Of a stretch of 64,000 bases of DNA, positions 50,945 to 59,596 are shown in pieces. A program made the translations under genes and the position numbers. Numbering within the stretch: position 1 is the first letter of the stretch; each line of letters opens with the position of its first letter. The DNA comes from Bacteroidota bacterium (GTDB lineage: Bacteria; Bacteroidota; Bacteroidia; Bacteroidales; FEN-979): the NCBI GenBank assembly GCA_026391795.1, contig JAPLDI010000050.1, forward strand, positions 1 to 64,000, in the 5' to 3' direction. The notes beneath the pieces were generated by a model. That model ran no database searches, was not told where the DNA came from, and was given only the letters and a program-made list of their open reading frames with translations.

Positions 50945-53770
50945 TTATTTTGCATCCATCACACACCTGAACCCAACCGTACCGTTTCTGTCGAGCCCGG
51001 GGGAGATCAGCAACAGCATTTCAGGATGATTCACTGGCAGTGGACCGCTGGTAATATACCAGGGGCTGGAGGTGGGATGATAATAACTTCCTCCGCGGAT
51101 AATGACATAAGAATAACTTCCAATGTCGTAGACATCATTTGTGAGTTGCCATATATTCCCGGTCAGGTCTTCAACCCCGAAAGGACTTGCCCCCTGGGGA
51201 TGCGCTTCAACGGGGGTCGGATGGTTCAGGCTATAGTTGCATTTTGAAGGATCTAGGGTATTCCCCCAGGGGTACTTCCGCAGATCCTTACCCTGGGCGG
51301 CATATTGCCATTCCATTTCCGTCGGTAATCTTTTTCCCGCCCAGCGGGCGTATGCCTTTGCATCCTCCATGCTGATGTATACCACCGGACAATATTGCTG
51401 TCCATCCGGGATGGCGCCGCCGATCCAGTGCTTCAGATAGTTGGTCGTATCCTTGGGCTCATACCGGGTCCGTTTCAGGAAGATCAGCCATTCGCGGTTG
51501 GTAACAGGGTATTTGTCCATTAAGAATTTTTTCATCTGAACCACGAGTGTGTCGGTACGGTTGGGTAAAGGGATAAAAGGATCTGCAGAACCAGGATCTC
51601 TTTTCGTGACAAAGCGGAATGTTCCTCCAGGGATCTCTAAAACCTGCTCATAGCCATGGTCACGGAGCTTTGTTTTTATTACAGAGGATACCAGTACAGG
51701 GATATCATTCCTCCGGTGCAGAACCCTTTCATCAACCAGTTCTGTTCCTGAGAAAAGCTGGATGACGATCTTTTCTGTCGTAATATCAAAGTAGGAGCTG
51801 AATGGGATCGTATTGCCGCGGGCCGTAAAAAGGTAGCTCCGGGAATGGTAGGAAGGGTTCCCACCTGTTATCCGGATGCTGTCGCCTTCGGAAGCAGTAA
51901 AGACGACGGAGTCCTCTTTAAAACCGGCATGAAGAAGTACGGGGAAGATGGCCAGGCAACCCGCATTGCCTTCCCGCCGGGAGTTCAGCCAGGAACGGTC
52001 AAAAGGATCGACCGTGGCCGTGAGAAGTATTTTTCCTTTGCTGACGATTGTATCCGCTTCAAGATGGTTCCAGAGGTCGACAGCATGGTAAGCGTTATTG
52101 CCGGAGTTCCCGGCTATCGATTTCCGGGAGGATGAAAGGTCGAATAAGGGACCTTTGAACCCGCCGGGGCGCAGGCTGAAAATTGTAAAGAGCACCTTCC
52201 TGCCGGAGACCCAGCGGTTGACATAGATACTGTCGGCCAGAGTTTCGACAAGCGGCATCCAGTCAGCATTATGGAATACCGGATCATTTTCCCTGAGGAT
52301 CCGGGTGGTTCGCCCGAGGTACTCAGACTCCTCCTTAATCCATGCCGGGCGGCCGGCCCGCATGGTATTTATCTCAACCCCGTACCCGTTGAAGAAGGAA
52401 AGGGCCAGTTCCCGGTGCAGCCGGTCATCGGCAAGCTGCAGCACACGGAAGATGGCAAAATCAGGTTTGATCAGTTTGTTCAGGTTCAGAACCGGAGGAA
52501 GAACCAGTGCGTCGTGCACCCTTCCGGCGACGATACCCGGCATGTCTTTCGGAACGGCCATGCCTTCACTGTACATGATGATCCCCGGTCTGACCTTGTC
52601 GGCAGTAGCCTGCAATTCTTTGCTGGATGAACCTTTTGTGTCGAGTACAACGCCATCGGCATCCGTGGCACGGAGCAGATCCCCCATACCCTTCATCTGG
52701 TCCTCTTTCCGCGAACTTTCATCCCAGGGATTGTAGGAGATGAAATATCTTTTTCCTTTTTTATGAAGGAAATCTGCCTGCTTGCGAAGTTCCGCAACTC
52801 CTCCCGGAAGATCCCGGTACATATCCCACTGGTTCCGCTGATCGAGACCCAGACGCGGCCAGGTCGGCCACAGGGCAAAGATATCATAGCCACCGGTAAG
52901 TGAATCGTATTCGGAAAAAGAACGATAGAAACTGTATCTTTTTTCCGTGCCATCGTAAAACTTCTTATCCCACGCAAACTGAAGCAACATGATATAGCTG
53001 CTCTTCATCCACCCAAGGTCTTTCCGCTCAAAGTACGTATTGTCAAAGGAAGGAAGGTCGTACAGGTAACGCTCACCGAACATCATCTTCAATCCGTCAT
53101 GCCAGTCGCCGGTGTGAATGTCGAAGTAAAGATTATACTCCACCCAGCCTCCCGGTTTAAGCGTAACAGCCCAGCGGTCAACAGTTGTTTTCTCCTGATC
53201 CCGCTGATCGCGCCGGGCAAGAGATGAGATCGAATATTCCTCATTGATTCTGAAATCAGAATATCCCAGGTGCCAGGCATTATCCGGAAGGATCACCCCT
53301 ACGGGGGCGTATCCTGGCCGGAACAGCAGGGAACGGCAGAGGGATTGTGGCCACTCCTTCGTGCCTCCGGCCGTAATGAAAACTTTATCCGGCCCCTCTC
53401 CAAGCGGCACGAGGTTCTCAATCCTGTGGTTTCCTTTTCCTGTATTCGTAAACCGGAGTACATACCTCAATCCTTTCTCAAATTTCCTGTCCTGTCTCAG
53501 GGATCCCCGGATGCTGTCGGCGAGGAAAAATGAGATCTCGCTTTTTCCAAAGGTCGCTTTCCCATAGGAATTATAAAAATTGCTGTCGATGAGAACCGAG
53601 AACAAGGGAACCCCGTACTGCAAGGCGATGGAATGCTTTTTTTCAAGCACCACCCCGTTTACGGTAAAGGAGTTGGGTTCATCGAACCGCAGCGACTGGA
53701 TCTGGTTTTGGGCAGATAAAGAACCAATAAGAAGAAATAAGGATAAAAAAGGTGACACTATGTATTTCAT
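50945..53770 (-). CDS. TIM-barrel glycosidase-like protein fused to an FGE-sulfatase domain
   Basis: A 941-residue secreted protein (signal peptide to about LSAQ). Residues about 20-230 look like a beta-sandwich. Residues about 240-520 look like a GH36/GH31-type TIM barrel (YDIFALWPTWPRLGLDQRNQWDMY, FISYNPWDESSRKED, ADGVVLDTKGS, IIMYSEGM). About 520-690 is beta-rich. The C-terminus (about 690-941) is a formylglycine-generating-enzyme-like domain: PVTNREWLIFLKRT, YISMEDAKAYARWAGKRLPTEMEWQYAAQG, GVEDLTGNIWQLTNDVY, FRCVMD. The active cysteines of true FGE are not evident there, so it is probably a binding fold. Confidence 0.82.
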   Translation of the reverse strand: MKYIVSPFLSLFLLIGSLSAQNQIQSLRFDEPNSFTVNGVVLEKKHSIALQYGVPLFSVLIDSNFYNSYGKATFGKSEISFFLADSIRGSLRQDRKFEKGLRYVLRFTNTGKGNHRIENLVPLGEGPDKVFITAGGTKEWPQSLCRSLLFRPGYAPVGVILPDNAWHLGYSDFRINEEYSISSLARRDQRDQEKTTVDRWAVTLKPGGWVEYNLYFDIHTGDWHDGLKMMFGERYLYDLPSFDNTYFERKDLGWMKSSYIMLLQFAWDKKFYDGTEKRYSFYRSFSEYDSLTGGYDIFALWPTWPRLGLDQRNQWDMYRDLPGGVAELRKQADFLHKKGKRYFISYNPWDESSRKEDQMKGMGDLLRATDADGVVLDTKGSSSKELQATADKVRPGIIMYSEGMAVPKDMPGIVAGRVHDALVLPPVLNLNKLIKPDFAIFRVLQLADDRLHRELALSFFNGYGVEINTMRAGRPAWIKEESEYLGRTTRILRENDPVFHNADWMPLVETLADSIYVNRWVSGRKVLFTIFSLRPGGFKGPLFDLSSSRKSIAGNSGNNAYHAVDLWNHLEADTIVSKGKILLTATVDPFDRSWLNSRREGNAGCLAIFPVLLHAGFKEDSVVFTASEGDSIRITGGNPSYHSRSYLFTARGNTIPFSSYFDITTEKIVIQLFSGTELVDERVLHRRNDIPVLVSSVIKTKLRDHGYEQVLEIPGGTFRFVTKRDPGSADPFIPLPNRTDTLVVQMKKFLMDKYPVTNREWLIFLKRTRYEPKDTTNYLKHWIGGAIPDGQQYCPVVYISMEDAKAYARWAGKRLPTEMEWQYAAQGKDLRKYPWGNTLDPSKCNYSLNHPTPVEAHPQGASPFGVEDLTGNIWQLTNDVYDIGSYSYVIIRGGSYYHPTSSPWYITSGPLPVNHPEMLLLISPGLDRNGTVGFRCVMDAK

Positions 53771-53946
53771 TCCCGGTGGTTATTTTGAATTAAACTTCTT
53801 TAGCTGATCTGTATTCATCACTAAGTTTCAGATGGCAAAATTAAAATAATCTGTCTGGCATTTCAAATGAATGTTATGGGTTCAGTCCAAAAACGAACGG
53901 AGATTCATCAATGAAGAAACGGAAACAGGGAGTGAAAAAGAGCAAA

Positions 53947-54492
53947 TCAAAAAGAGGCAAGTTCAGCCAGCTTCCCGACCGTTTTCCAGTTCCTTGTGGT
54001 GGCTGTAACTTTAAGCTTGTTCTCAAAGAAGGAGTTGGATAGTTTGGTGTTGCCATAACCTCCCGGACAGTACAGGTATACTTCCTTCCCGATGATTGCA
54101 AACCTGTCGGGCGGGTAGTCAAATTTAAGGATGGCTGATAATTCTGAAGGTTGAGGATCTTTTCCAAGGAAAGTAACATGCAGTCTTTCAGGGTCGATCC
54201 CTTTTTCTGCCAGAAAAGGATTTGAAGAGAGGATGGCATTGATTTCACCGGCATTCCTGATAATAACCGGTACCTGGAATTTGTATCTGCCTTCAATCGC
54301 CTTCTCAATCTTATTGCACAGATCTCCGGCAGAGAGATCCCCTGAAGTTTTGAAGATTACATTTCCGCTCTGGATATAAGTAGTGACTTCAGTGAACCCC
54401 AGACTGGCATACAATTCTTTCAGATCTGCCATCAGGACTTTTTTCTGTCCGCTGACGTTGATCCCCCTCAGGATTGAAATATAGGTTGTCAT
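53947..54492 (-). CDS. DUF1697 family protein
   Basis: I chose the start MTTYISILRGINVSGQKKVLM (181 residues), since the family opens with this stretch; the track adds 36 unrelated residues. Other marks are LYASLGFTEVTTYIQSGNVIF and a C-terminal TATTRNWKTVGKLAEL. Function unknown; the family is widespread and cytosolic. It follows the Ogt gene by 10 bp. Confidence 0.9.
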   Translation of the reverse strand: MTTYISILRGINVSGQKKVLMADLKELYASLGFTEVTTYIQSGNVIFKTSGDLSAGDLCNKIEKAIEGRYKFQVPVIIRNAGEINAILSSNPFLAEKGIDPERLHVTFLGKDPQPSELSAILKFDYPPDRFAIIGKEVYLYCPGGYGNTKLSNSFFENKLKVTATTRNWKTVGKLAELASF

Positions 54493-54502
54493 TGAGAAAG
54501 GT

Positions 54503-54988
54503 TTATCCGTAGAACAGGTCGCGCTGGGCGAAGGCATATTCATGCTCCAGCAGCCATTTCTTGCGTTTGAGGCCACCGGCGTACCCAACCAGTTTTCCAT
54601 TCATCCCGATCACGCGGTGACAGGGAACGATGACGGATACGGGGTTCGTTGCGTTGGCCCCTCCCACTGCACGCAGCGCCTTTACGTCGCCGATCCTCCT
54701 GGCCAGTTCAAGGTAGGTAATGGTTTTACCATACGGGATTTTCAGAAGTTCATTCCATACTTTTATCTGGAATGGCGAACCTTCGAGGTCGAGCGGGATG
54801 GAGAATTCTTTTCGCCAGCCTTCAAAATATTCGTGCAGCTGAAGTTTACATTCTTTGAGACAAGCCGGGGTCCGTTTTACTTTTACCCTGAAGTTGACGA
54901 ACTCGATGCTGCGGACCCCCTTTGATGAGCAGGTGATCTCCACGAACCCAATCGGTGTTTCGAGGAAGGCTCTTTGAATGTCGTTCAT
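54503..54988 (-). CDS. ogt: Methylated-DNA-protein cysteine methyltransferase
   Basis: I chose the start MNDIQRAFLETPIG (161 residues), just after the previous stop. The acceptor Cys is in VPCHRVIGMNG (about 119-129), and GGANATNPVSVIVPCHRV and LVGYAGGLKRKKWLLEHE complete the signature. It repairs O6-alkylguanine by suicide transfer. It is coupled to the small membrane protein (TGA-T-ATG). Confidence 0.93.
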   Translation of the reverse strand: MNDIQRAFLETPIGFVEITCSSKGVRSIEFVNFRVKVKRTPACLKECKLQLHEYFEGWRKEFSIPLDLEGSPFQIKVWNELLKIPYGKTITYLELARRIGDVKALRAVGGANATNPVSVIVPCHRVIGMNGKLVGYAGGLKRKKWLLEHEYAFAQRDLFYG

Positions 54989-54989
54989 A

Positions 54990-55202
54990 TCATTTTGTTT
55001 TTGTTTTTCTGCTTTTCCATGCCAGCGCAAGCATCAGGATCCCGAATACCAGCATTCCCGAACCCGACCAAAGGTTGATGTTGATGCCAAGGGAACGCTG
55101 GTAGAGAACGGCATCCGCATTCGTAAATAATCCGAAAATCGTCAATATCAATCCCAGGATGGAGAACATCAGGCCAATCGGAAATTTAATATCTATGCCC
55201 AT
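54990..55202 (-). CDS. Small two-helix membrane protein next to the symporter
   Basis: A 70-residue protein with two membrane helices (about 8-28 and 46-62) and a basic tail (KSRKTKTK). The loop NADAVLYQRSLGININLWSGSGML is characteristic of small proteins found beside sodium:solute symporters in Bacteroidota. It starts 11 bp after the symporter stop, so it may be an accessory subunit, as small partners are known for other SSS carriers. Function not shown. Confidence 0.75.
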   Translation of the reverse strand: MGIDIKFPIGLMFSILGLILTIFGLFTNADAVLYQRSLGININLWSGSGMLVFGILMLALAWKSRKTKTK

Positions 55203-55213
55203 ATCATCATTTT

Positions 55214-56944
55214 TTACCAGAACAATACTGTAAGAACGCCTGCGATAGAGAGAACTGCGATAGCCAGCGTTGTGGAACGCCGGTACCAGGGAACATCTTC
55301 CTTCATGCTCCGGGGTGTCAGCGAATAAACAAGTCCCCTCAGTTCTTCATCTGATTTTTTCCGGGAAGTCAGGAGCGACAGCACGACGGCTACTCCTGCA
55401 CTGGTTGCACAGCCGAAAATGGCAGTCCAGAAATTCTGGGCCATCTCCACGGGATAACTGTGAAGTTTGAAGATCCATCCGCCCTTTACCAGTGTATCCG
55501 CACCTTCGGGAAAGGTCAGTCCGTGGTGCAGCAGGGCAATCAGGAAACCTGCGAGCAGTCCGGTAAAGGCGGCATGTCCGGTGGTCCGTTTCCAGAACAT
55601 TCCGAGGAAGATCACGGCGAACAGGGGGGCATTGATCATTGAGAAGATCGTCTGCAGAAAATCCATGATGTTCCCGAACATGCTTGCAAGGTATGCGGCT
55701 GCTATGCTGACGATAACCCCGAAGATGGTTGCCATGCGTCCCACAAACAGGTAATGTTTCTCATCCGCTTCTCTATTGCCCGTAACCGGCCGGATATAAC
55801 TCTGGTAAATGTCGTAGGTCCACACTGTATTGAACGCGGAAACATTTCCTGCCATCCCCGACATGAAGGAAGCCAGGAGTGCGGTGATCCCAAGTCCAAG
55901 CGCACCGGCAGGCAGGTACTGCTTCAGCAGCATGATGATGGTATAATCATAAATCGGCTGTCCGGCAGCACTCTGAGGAAGGACAAATCCCTTGCCCGGC
56001 ATATTCAGCAGAACCAGTGCAGCAATCCCCGGAACGATGATCAGGAAGGGGATGAACATTTTCGGAAATGCACCGATCAGCGGCGTATTGCGGGCAGCTG
56101 TGGTGGAATGGGCCGACATGGCGCGTTGCACGATCAGGAAGTTTGTGCACCAGTACCCGAAGGAGAGAACAAAACCGAGCCCGGCAAAGATGCCGTACCA
56201 CTCTACTCCCATCGGGTTGGATTTTGCCGAACCGGTGTATTTCCAGGTTGTGGTCCAGGTATCGGCTGCAAATCCTTTGGCTTCAACGATGGGTTTCAGG
56301 TGCTCCTGCATTCCCGACCAGCCGCCGAGGTCTTTCAGGCAGAGGATTACGATCGGCAGCAGCCCGATGACGATAATGAAAAACTGCAGCACTTCATTGT
56401 AGATTGCGGAGGAAAGCCCCCCGAGGTAAGTATAGGCGAGCACAATGGCGGCAGAAAGGATCAGGCTGAAGTGAAAATTCCATCCCAGGACAGTCTCCAT
56501 CAGGATGGCAAGGGCATACATCGATATCCCGGAAGCAAGGATTGTCATCACGGCAAAAAGGATGGCATTCAGTCCGCGTGTCTTTTCGTCAAATCGCAGT
56601 TTCAGGTATTCCGGAACCGACCTGGCCTTTGATCCGTAATAGAACGGCATCATGAATAGCGCCAGGAAGACCATGGCGGGGATAGCACCTATCCAGTAAA
56701 AATGGGTGGTTAGCATGCCATATTTGACACCCGAACCTGTCATGCCCATCACTTCAAGTGCGCCGAGATTGGTGGAGATGAATGCCAGTCCGGCAACCCA
56801 GGCCGGCATCGAACGGCCGGCTTCAAGAAACGACTTTGCGTCTTTCATGAACCGCTTCAGGGTCCAGCCAATGCCCAGGACAAATACAAAATAGATCACC
56901 ATCACCAGGTAATCGATCCAGTCAAGAGAAAAGTTTGTGCCCAC
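55214..56944 (-). CDS. Sodium:solute symporter (SSS family)
   Basis: A 576-residue carrier with about 14 membrane helices. SSS marks are the opening LDWIDYLVMVIYFVFVLGIGW, FISTNLGALEVMGMTGSG, RSVPEYLKLRFDEKTR and the LGGLSSAIYNEVLQFFI segment. It is closest in look to SGLT-type sugar carriers. Its place beside secreted glycosidases suggests sugar uptake, but the solute is not certain. It heads a unit with the small membrane protein, Ogt and DUF1697. Start at ATG 56944. Confidence 0.92.
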   Translation of the reverse strand: MGTNFSLDWIDYLVMVIYFVFVLGIGWTLKRFMKDAKSFLEAGRSMPAWVAGLAFISTNLGALEVMGMTGSGVKYGMLTTHFYWIGAIPAMVFLALFMMPFYYGSKARSVPEYLKLRFDEKTRGLNAILFAVMTILASGISMYALAILMETVLGWNFHFSLILSAAIVLAYTYLGGLSSAIYNEVLQFFIIVIGLLPIVILCLKDLGGWSGMQEHLKPIVEAKGFAADTWTTTWKYTGSAKSNPMGVEWYGIFAGLGFVLSFGYWCTNFLIVQRAMSAHSTTAARNTPLIGAFPKMFIPFLIIVPGIAALVLLNMPGKGFVLPQSAAGQPIYDYTIIMLLKQYLPAGALGLGITALLASFMSGMAGNVSAFNTVWTYDIYQSYIRPVTGNREADEKHYLFVGRMATIFGVIVSIAAAYLASMFGNIMDFLQTIFSMINAPLFAVIFLGMFWKRTTGHAAFTGLLAGFLIALLHHGLTFPEGADTLVKGGWIFKLHSYPVEMAQNFWTAIFGCATSAGVAVVLSLLTSRKKSDEELRGLVYSLTPRSMKEDVPWYRRSTTLAIAVLSIAGVLTVLFW

Positions 56945-57056
56945 GCCCGCGCTGTTTTAATTCCTGAAAATTGAAAATGCAGATCCTGAAAAGATCCAGA
57001 TCATCTACAAATTTAATGATGTTTTCATGGAAAAGACAAAATGGGGATTATTTATC

Positions 57057-57144
57057 CACCTCACCCTTTCCCTCTCTTCAAGGAGAGGGAAATTGTTTCA
57101 AACTCCCCTTCTCCTTCCAGGAGAAGGGGACGGGGGATGAGGTG
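57057..57144. repeat. Interspersed palindromic element with two nested hairpins
   Basis: Outer arms CACCTCA (57057-57063) and TGAGGTG (57138-57144) enclose two hairpins: TTCCCTCTC/GAGAGGGAA (57068-57091) and CCCCTTCTCCT/AGGAGAAGGGG (57105-57129). The cloverleaf shape suggests a small non-autonomous mobile repeat or a REP-like element. It lies in a 396-bp gap without a gene. Confidence 0.7.
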
Positions 57145-57195
57145 AAAATGTTGTGTCAGGCATTGGGTATCAGGTTTTGGGTATTGGGATCAGAT

Positions 57196-57232
57196 GCTGG
57201 TCGGGGCGGGTTCTGAACCCGCCCCGACCAGC
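57196..57232. repeat. Perfect 18-bp palindrome, copy 1
   Basis: GCTGGTCGGGGCGGGTTC-T-GAACCCGCCCCGACCAGC: 18-bp arms with one base at the centre. It shares the core GGGGCGGGTTCTGAACCCGCCCC with 59256-59278. It may serve as a terminator for one of the flanking minus-strand genes or be a dispersed repeat. Confidence 0.85.
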
Positions 57233-57340
57233 CTGAAATAATACAATCCTGCCGGCCATTTTGAAACATCCATTTCCAACGTATTCTGTTCCCTAATAAT
57301 TTCCTTTTCAAACACTTTCTTGCCGGAAAGGAAAGCCATC

Positions 57341-58981
57341 TCAACCCGTTTTTACAAACTTTCCTGTAACAACATCTCTTCCTGCATGTAAAGTATAAAT
57401 GTAAATGCCTGGCGGGAGGTCCAGCACATTCACGTTCAGGGTATGGTCACCTGCCGGCACTGCCGTCTGAAATGTTTCATAGATCCTGGTTCCCTGAAGG
57501 TTGTAAATATCCAGCTGAACATCAGAACTTCCCGGGAAGTCATAGGCAATCGTCAGCTGAATCCGTGCAGGATTTGGATAAGGAAGGGAAATGATCTTCC
57601 CGGACAAATTATTTTGTATTCCCGTGGTACCGGTCACGTATTCATAGGCACCGATATCGAATCCTCCTCCCTGGGGCCGGAAATGATTCAGGTAGTCAAA
57701 GTCTACATTTTCGTTATTAACATATCCTGCATCGATCAGGGGGGATCCGGATTTCAATTCATAGCTGCCATTCACAAAACCAGCGTTGACGGTATCGGTG
57801 CTGAAATAATTGTTGCTGATGGTGACTTCAGATGAAGGATCCGAAACTTCCACGTACGATGCACTTCCTTCAAAAGCATAGTCGCCGGGGTTGATAATGG
57901 CATTGGACACGGCGAGGTTATTTGTGCTGTTAAGACTGGCGAACCTGATCCCATCGCATTTAGGGTTGATGATATCGTTAAAGAGGATATGAAAACCTGA
58001 TCCGTCAGATATATAGATCCCGAATTTCTTTTTTGACAGGTCGTTCGGGAAATAGGTACGGCCGGCATCGATGATCAGGTTGTTAAAGATTCCATTTCCG
58101 CCCAGCCCGTGATCTTCAATGCCATCACCCTTCCCTTCGCTGATGCTGTTATTATAGCAATCGCATACTGATCCCCCTCCAAGCAAGATGCCCGACATCT
58201 GGCCGGAAACCTCGGCCTGGCTGTCGTACATGATGATGTTTCCGTAAACCTGGCAGTCGACGGAAGCAGAGCCAACCTGGATCCCGTCCCAACCGGTTGA
58301 TTTAACGATGTTGTTGTAAACCCTGACACCTGACAGGATACTCGGGAATAAAACAGTGTCCTTTCCGTTACAGTTAAATGTTTCACCCCCGTAGAACGAA
58401 CTCCCGATATAGAGTCCTTCATCCCCGGTATTCTCGATATAGTTGTCGTGGATGAGCGTGTTATACTGTGTAAAATTTGTGCGTGTTGCACTGAACGAAC
58501 AATCGGGATCTGTTTTGGCATAAAGCCCGGCGATCGGATCATCGGTAATCCTGATATGATCCATCTCGAAATCCGTGCTCAGTTCACCAAAGCTGACCCC
58601 AGCCCCATTACTGACATGCTGTATATTGATTCCATAAAAATTAGCCGGATCGCCTGTCCCGGTCAACCGGACAAATCTGCAGTTTGAAACCGCAATCCCA
58701 TAATTATAACTCGTGTTTACGGTAACCTCACCTCCGTAATTCATGAAGATGATTGGTTTATCCGAACTTCCGTTGAAGTCGCGGATGCGCAGGTATTCGC
58801 GGACTCCGGATTGTATCCAGACCGTATCACCCGGCTGAACCTGGTTGAAAGGCTGAAAATCACCTTCTGCAATATTCGTGGCAAGCCCGATCAGGAATGC
58901 AGGGGGTAGCCCTTTTGCGGTAAAGGTGAAGAATAGAGTTGTCGTAATCAATATCGTATATTCAAAAATTTTGCGTTTCAT
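57341..58981 (-). CDS. T9SS-sorted right-handed beta-helix protein
   Basis: A 546-residue secreted protein: signal peptide (to about TFTAKG), then a parallel beta-helix (about 30-450) with repeats such as NIVKSTGWDGIQVGSASVDCQVYGNIIMYDSQ and GNGIFNNLIIDAGRTYFP, typical of pectate-lyase-like folds. A DIGAYEY motif at about 445-452 is the usual end of choice-of-anchor beta-helix proteins. The C-terminus is a type A T9SS domain (PYPNPARIQLTIAYDFP ... PPGIYIYTL ... GKFVKTG). Enzymatic activity is not shown. It is near the glycosidase block and may bind or cut polysaccharide. Confidence 0.88.
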   Translation of the reverse strand: MKRKIFEYTILITTTLFFTFTAKGLPPAFLIGLATNIAEGDFQPFNQVQPGDTVWIQSGVREYLRIRDFNGSSDKPIIFMNYGGEVTVNTSYNYGIAVSNCRFVRLTGTGDPANFYGINIQHVSNGAGVSFGELSTDFEMDHIRITDDPIAGLYAKTDPDCSFSATRTNFTQYNTLIHDNYIENTGDEGLYIGSSFYGGETFNCNGKDTVLFPSILSGVRVYNNIVKSTGWDGIQVGSASVDCQVYGNIIMYDSQAEVSGQMSGILLGGGSVCDCYNNSISEGKGDGIEDHGLGGNGIFNNLIIDAGRTYFPNDLSKKKFGIYISDGSGFHILFNDIINPKCDGIRFASLNSTNNLAVSNAIINPGDYAFEGSASYVEVSDPSSEVTISNNYFSTDTVNAGFVNGSYELKSGSPLIDAGYVNNENVDFDYLNHFRPQGGGFDIGAYEYVTGTTGIQNNLSGKIISLPYPNPARIQLTIAYDFPGSSDVQLDIYNLQGTRIYETFQTAVPAGDHTLNVNVLDLPPGIYIYTLHAGRDVVTGKFVKTG

Positions 58982-59313
58982 AATGATCGGTTTTTAAGGT
59001 TGAAAATCCGGAACCTGATTATCCACATGGGTTCCTGCATGAAACTAAATAGGTGCGCTTTTATTGTTTTTAAATAGCACCAGTAAAGTTAATTGTCACG
59101 ACGGAAAACCATTATCGTTCATCAAAGGTGAAACCGGTTCAACATTCCTGTGTTATACATCTGTAGGAAAAAGTTACAAATTTCACATGTTTGGATGTAT
59201 GCAGGATGGAGACAAGAAGCTGGATGCTGGATGCTGGATGTGTGTGAATAGGGTCGGGGCGGGTTCTGAACCCGCCCCTTTCAGCGTAACCAATACGCTG
59301 AAATTCGGAACGA
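58982..59313. other. Intergenic region
   Basis: No gene seen. It contains GGATGCTGGATGCTGGATG-like repeats that recur near 59540, and the second copy of the GC-rich palindrome. No clear TAnnTTTG promoter for the beta-helix gene was found. Confidence 0.4.
59256..59278. repeat. GC-rich palindrome, copy 2
   Basis: GGGGCGGGTTC-T-GAACCCGCCCC with 11-bp arms, identical in the core to 57196-57232. The two copies flank the T9SS beta-helix gene. Confidence 0.85.
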
Positions 59314-59536
59314 TAGAATAAAAGGAAATTACAACAGTATGACCCCGTCGGGGTCCAGATATTTATAGAATAAAAGGAAATTACAACATTATGACCCCGT
59401 AGGGGTCAGATATTTATAGAATAAAAGGAAATTACAACAGTATGACCCCGTAGGGGTCAGATATTTATAGAATAAAAGGAAATTACAACAGTATGACCCC
59501 GTAGGGGTCAGATATCTATAGAATAAAAGGAAATTA
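59314..59536. repeat. 51-bp tandem repeat, four copies and a partial fifth
   Basis: Unit starts are at 59314, 59366, 59417, 59468 and 59519, with a period of 52, 51, 51 and 51. Each unit begins TAGAATAAAAGGAAATTAC and carries TGACCCCGTAGGGGTCA, a palindrome. Because 51 is a multiple of three, the minus-strand ORF at 59389-59805 reads through it as a repeated peptide; that ORF overlaps the permease gene and is an artefact. Confidence 0.92.
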
Positions 59537-59596
59537 GGATACTGGATGCTGGATGCTGGATGTGTGTGAATTGGGTTTTGGGATTTGGGTGTGGGG

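Noticed and set aside
53874-54308. 144-residue minus-strand ORF
   Set aside because: It overlaps the DUF1697 gene in another frame and lacks family features.
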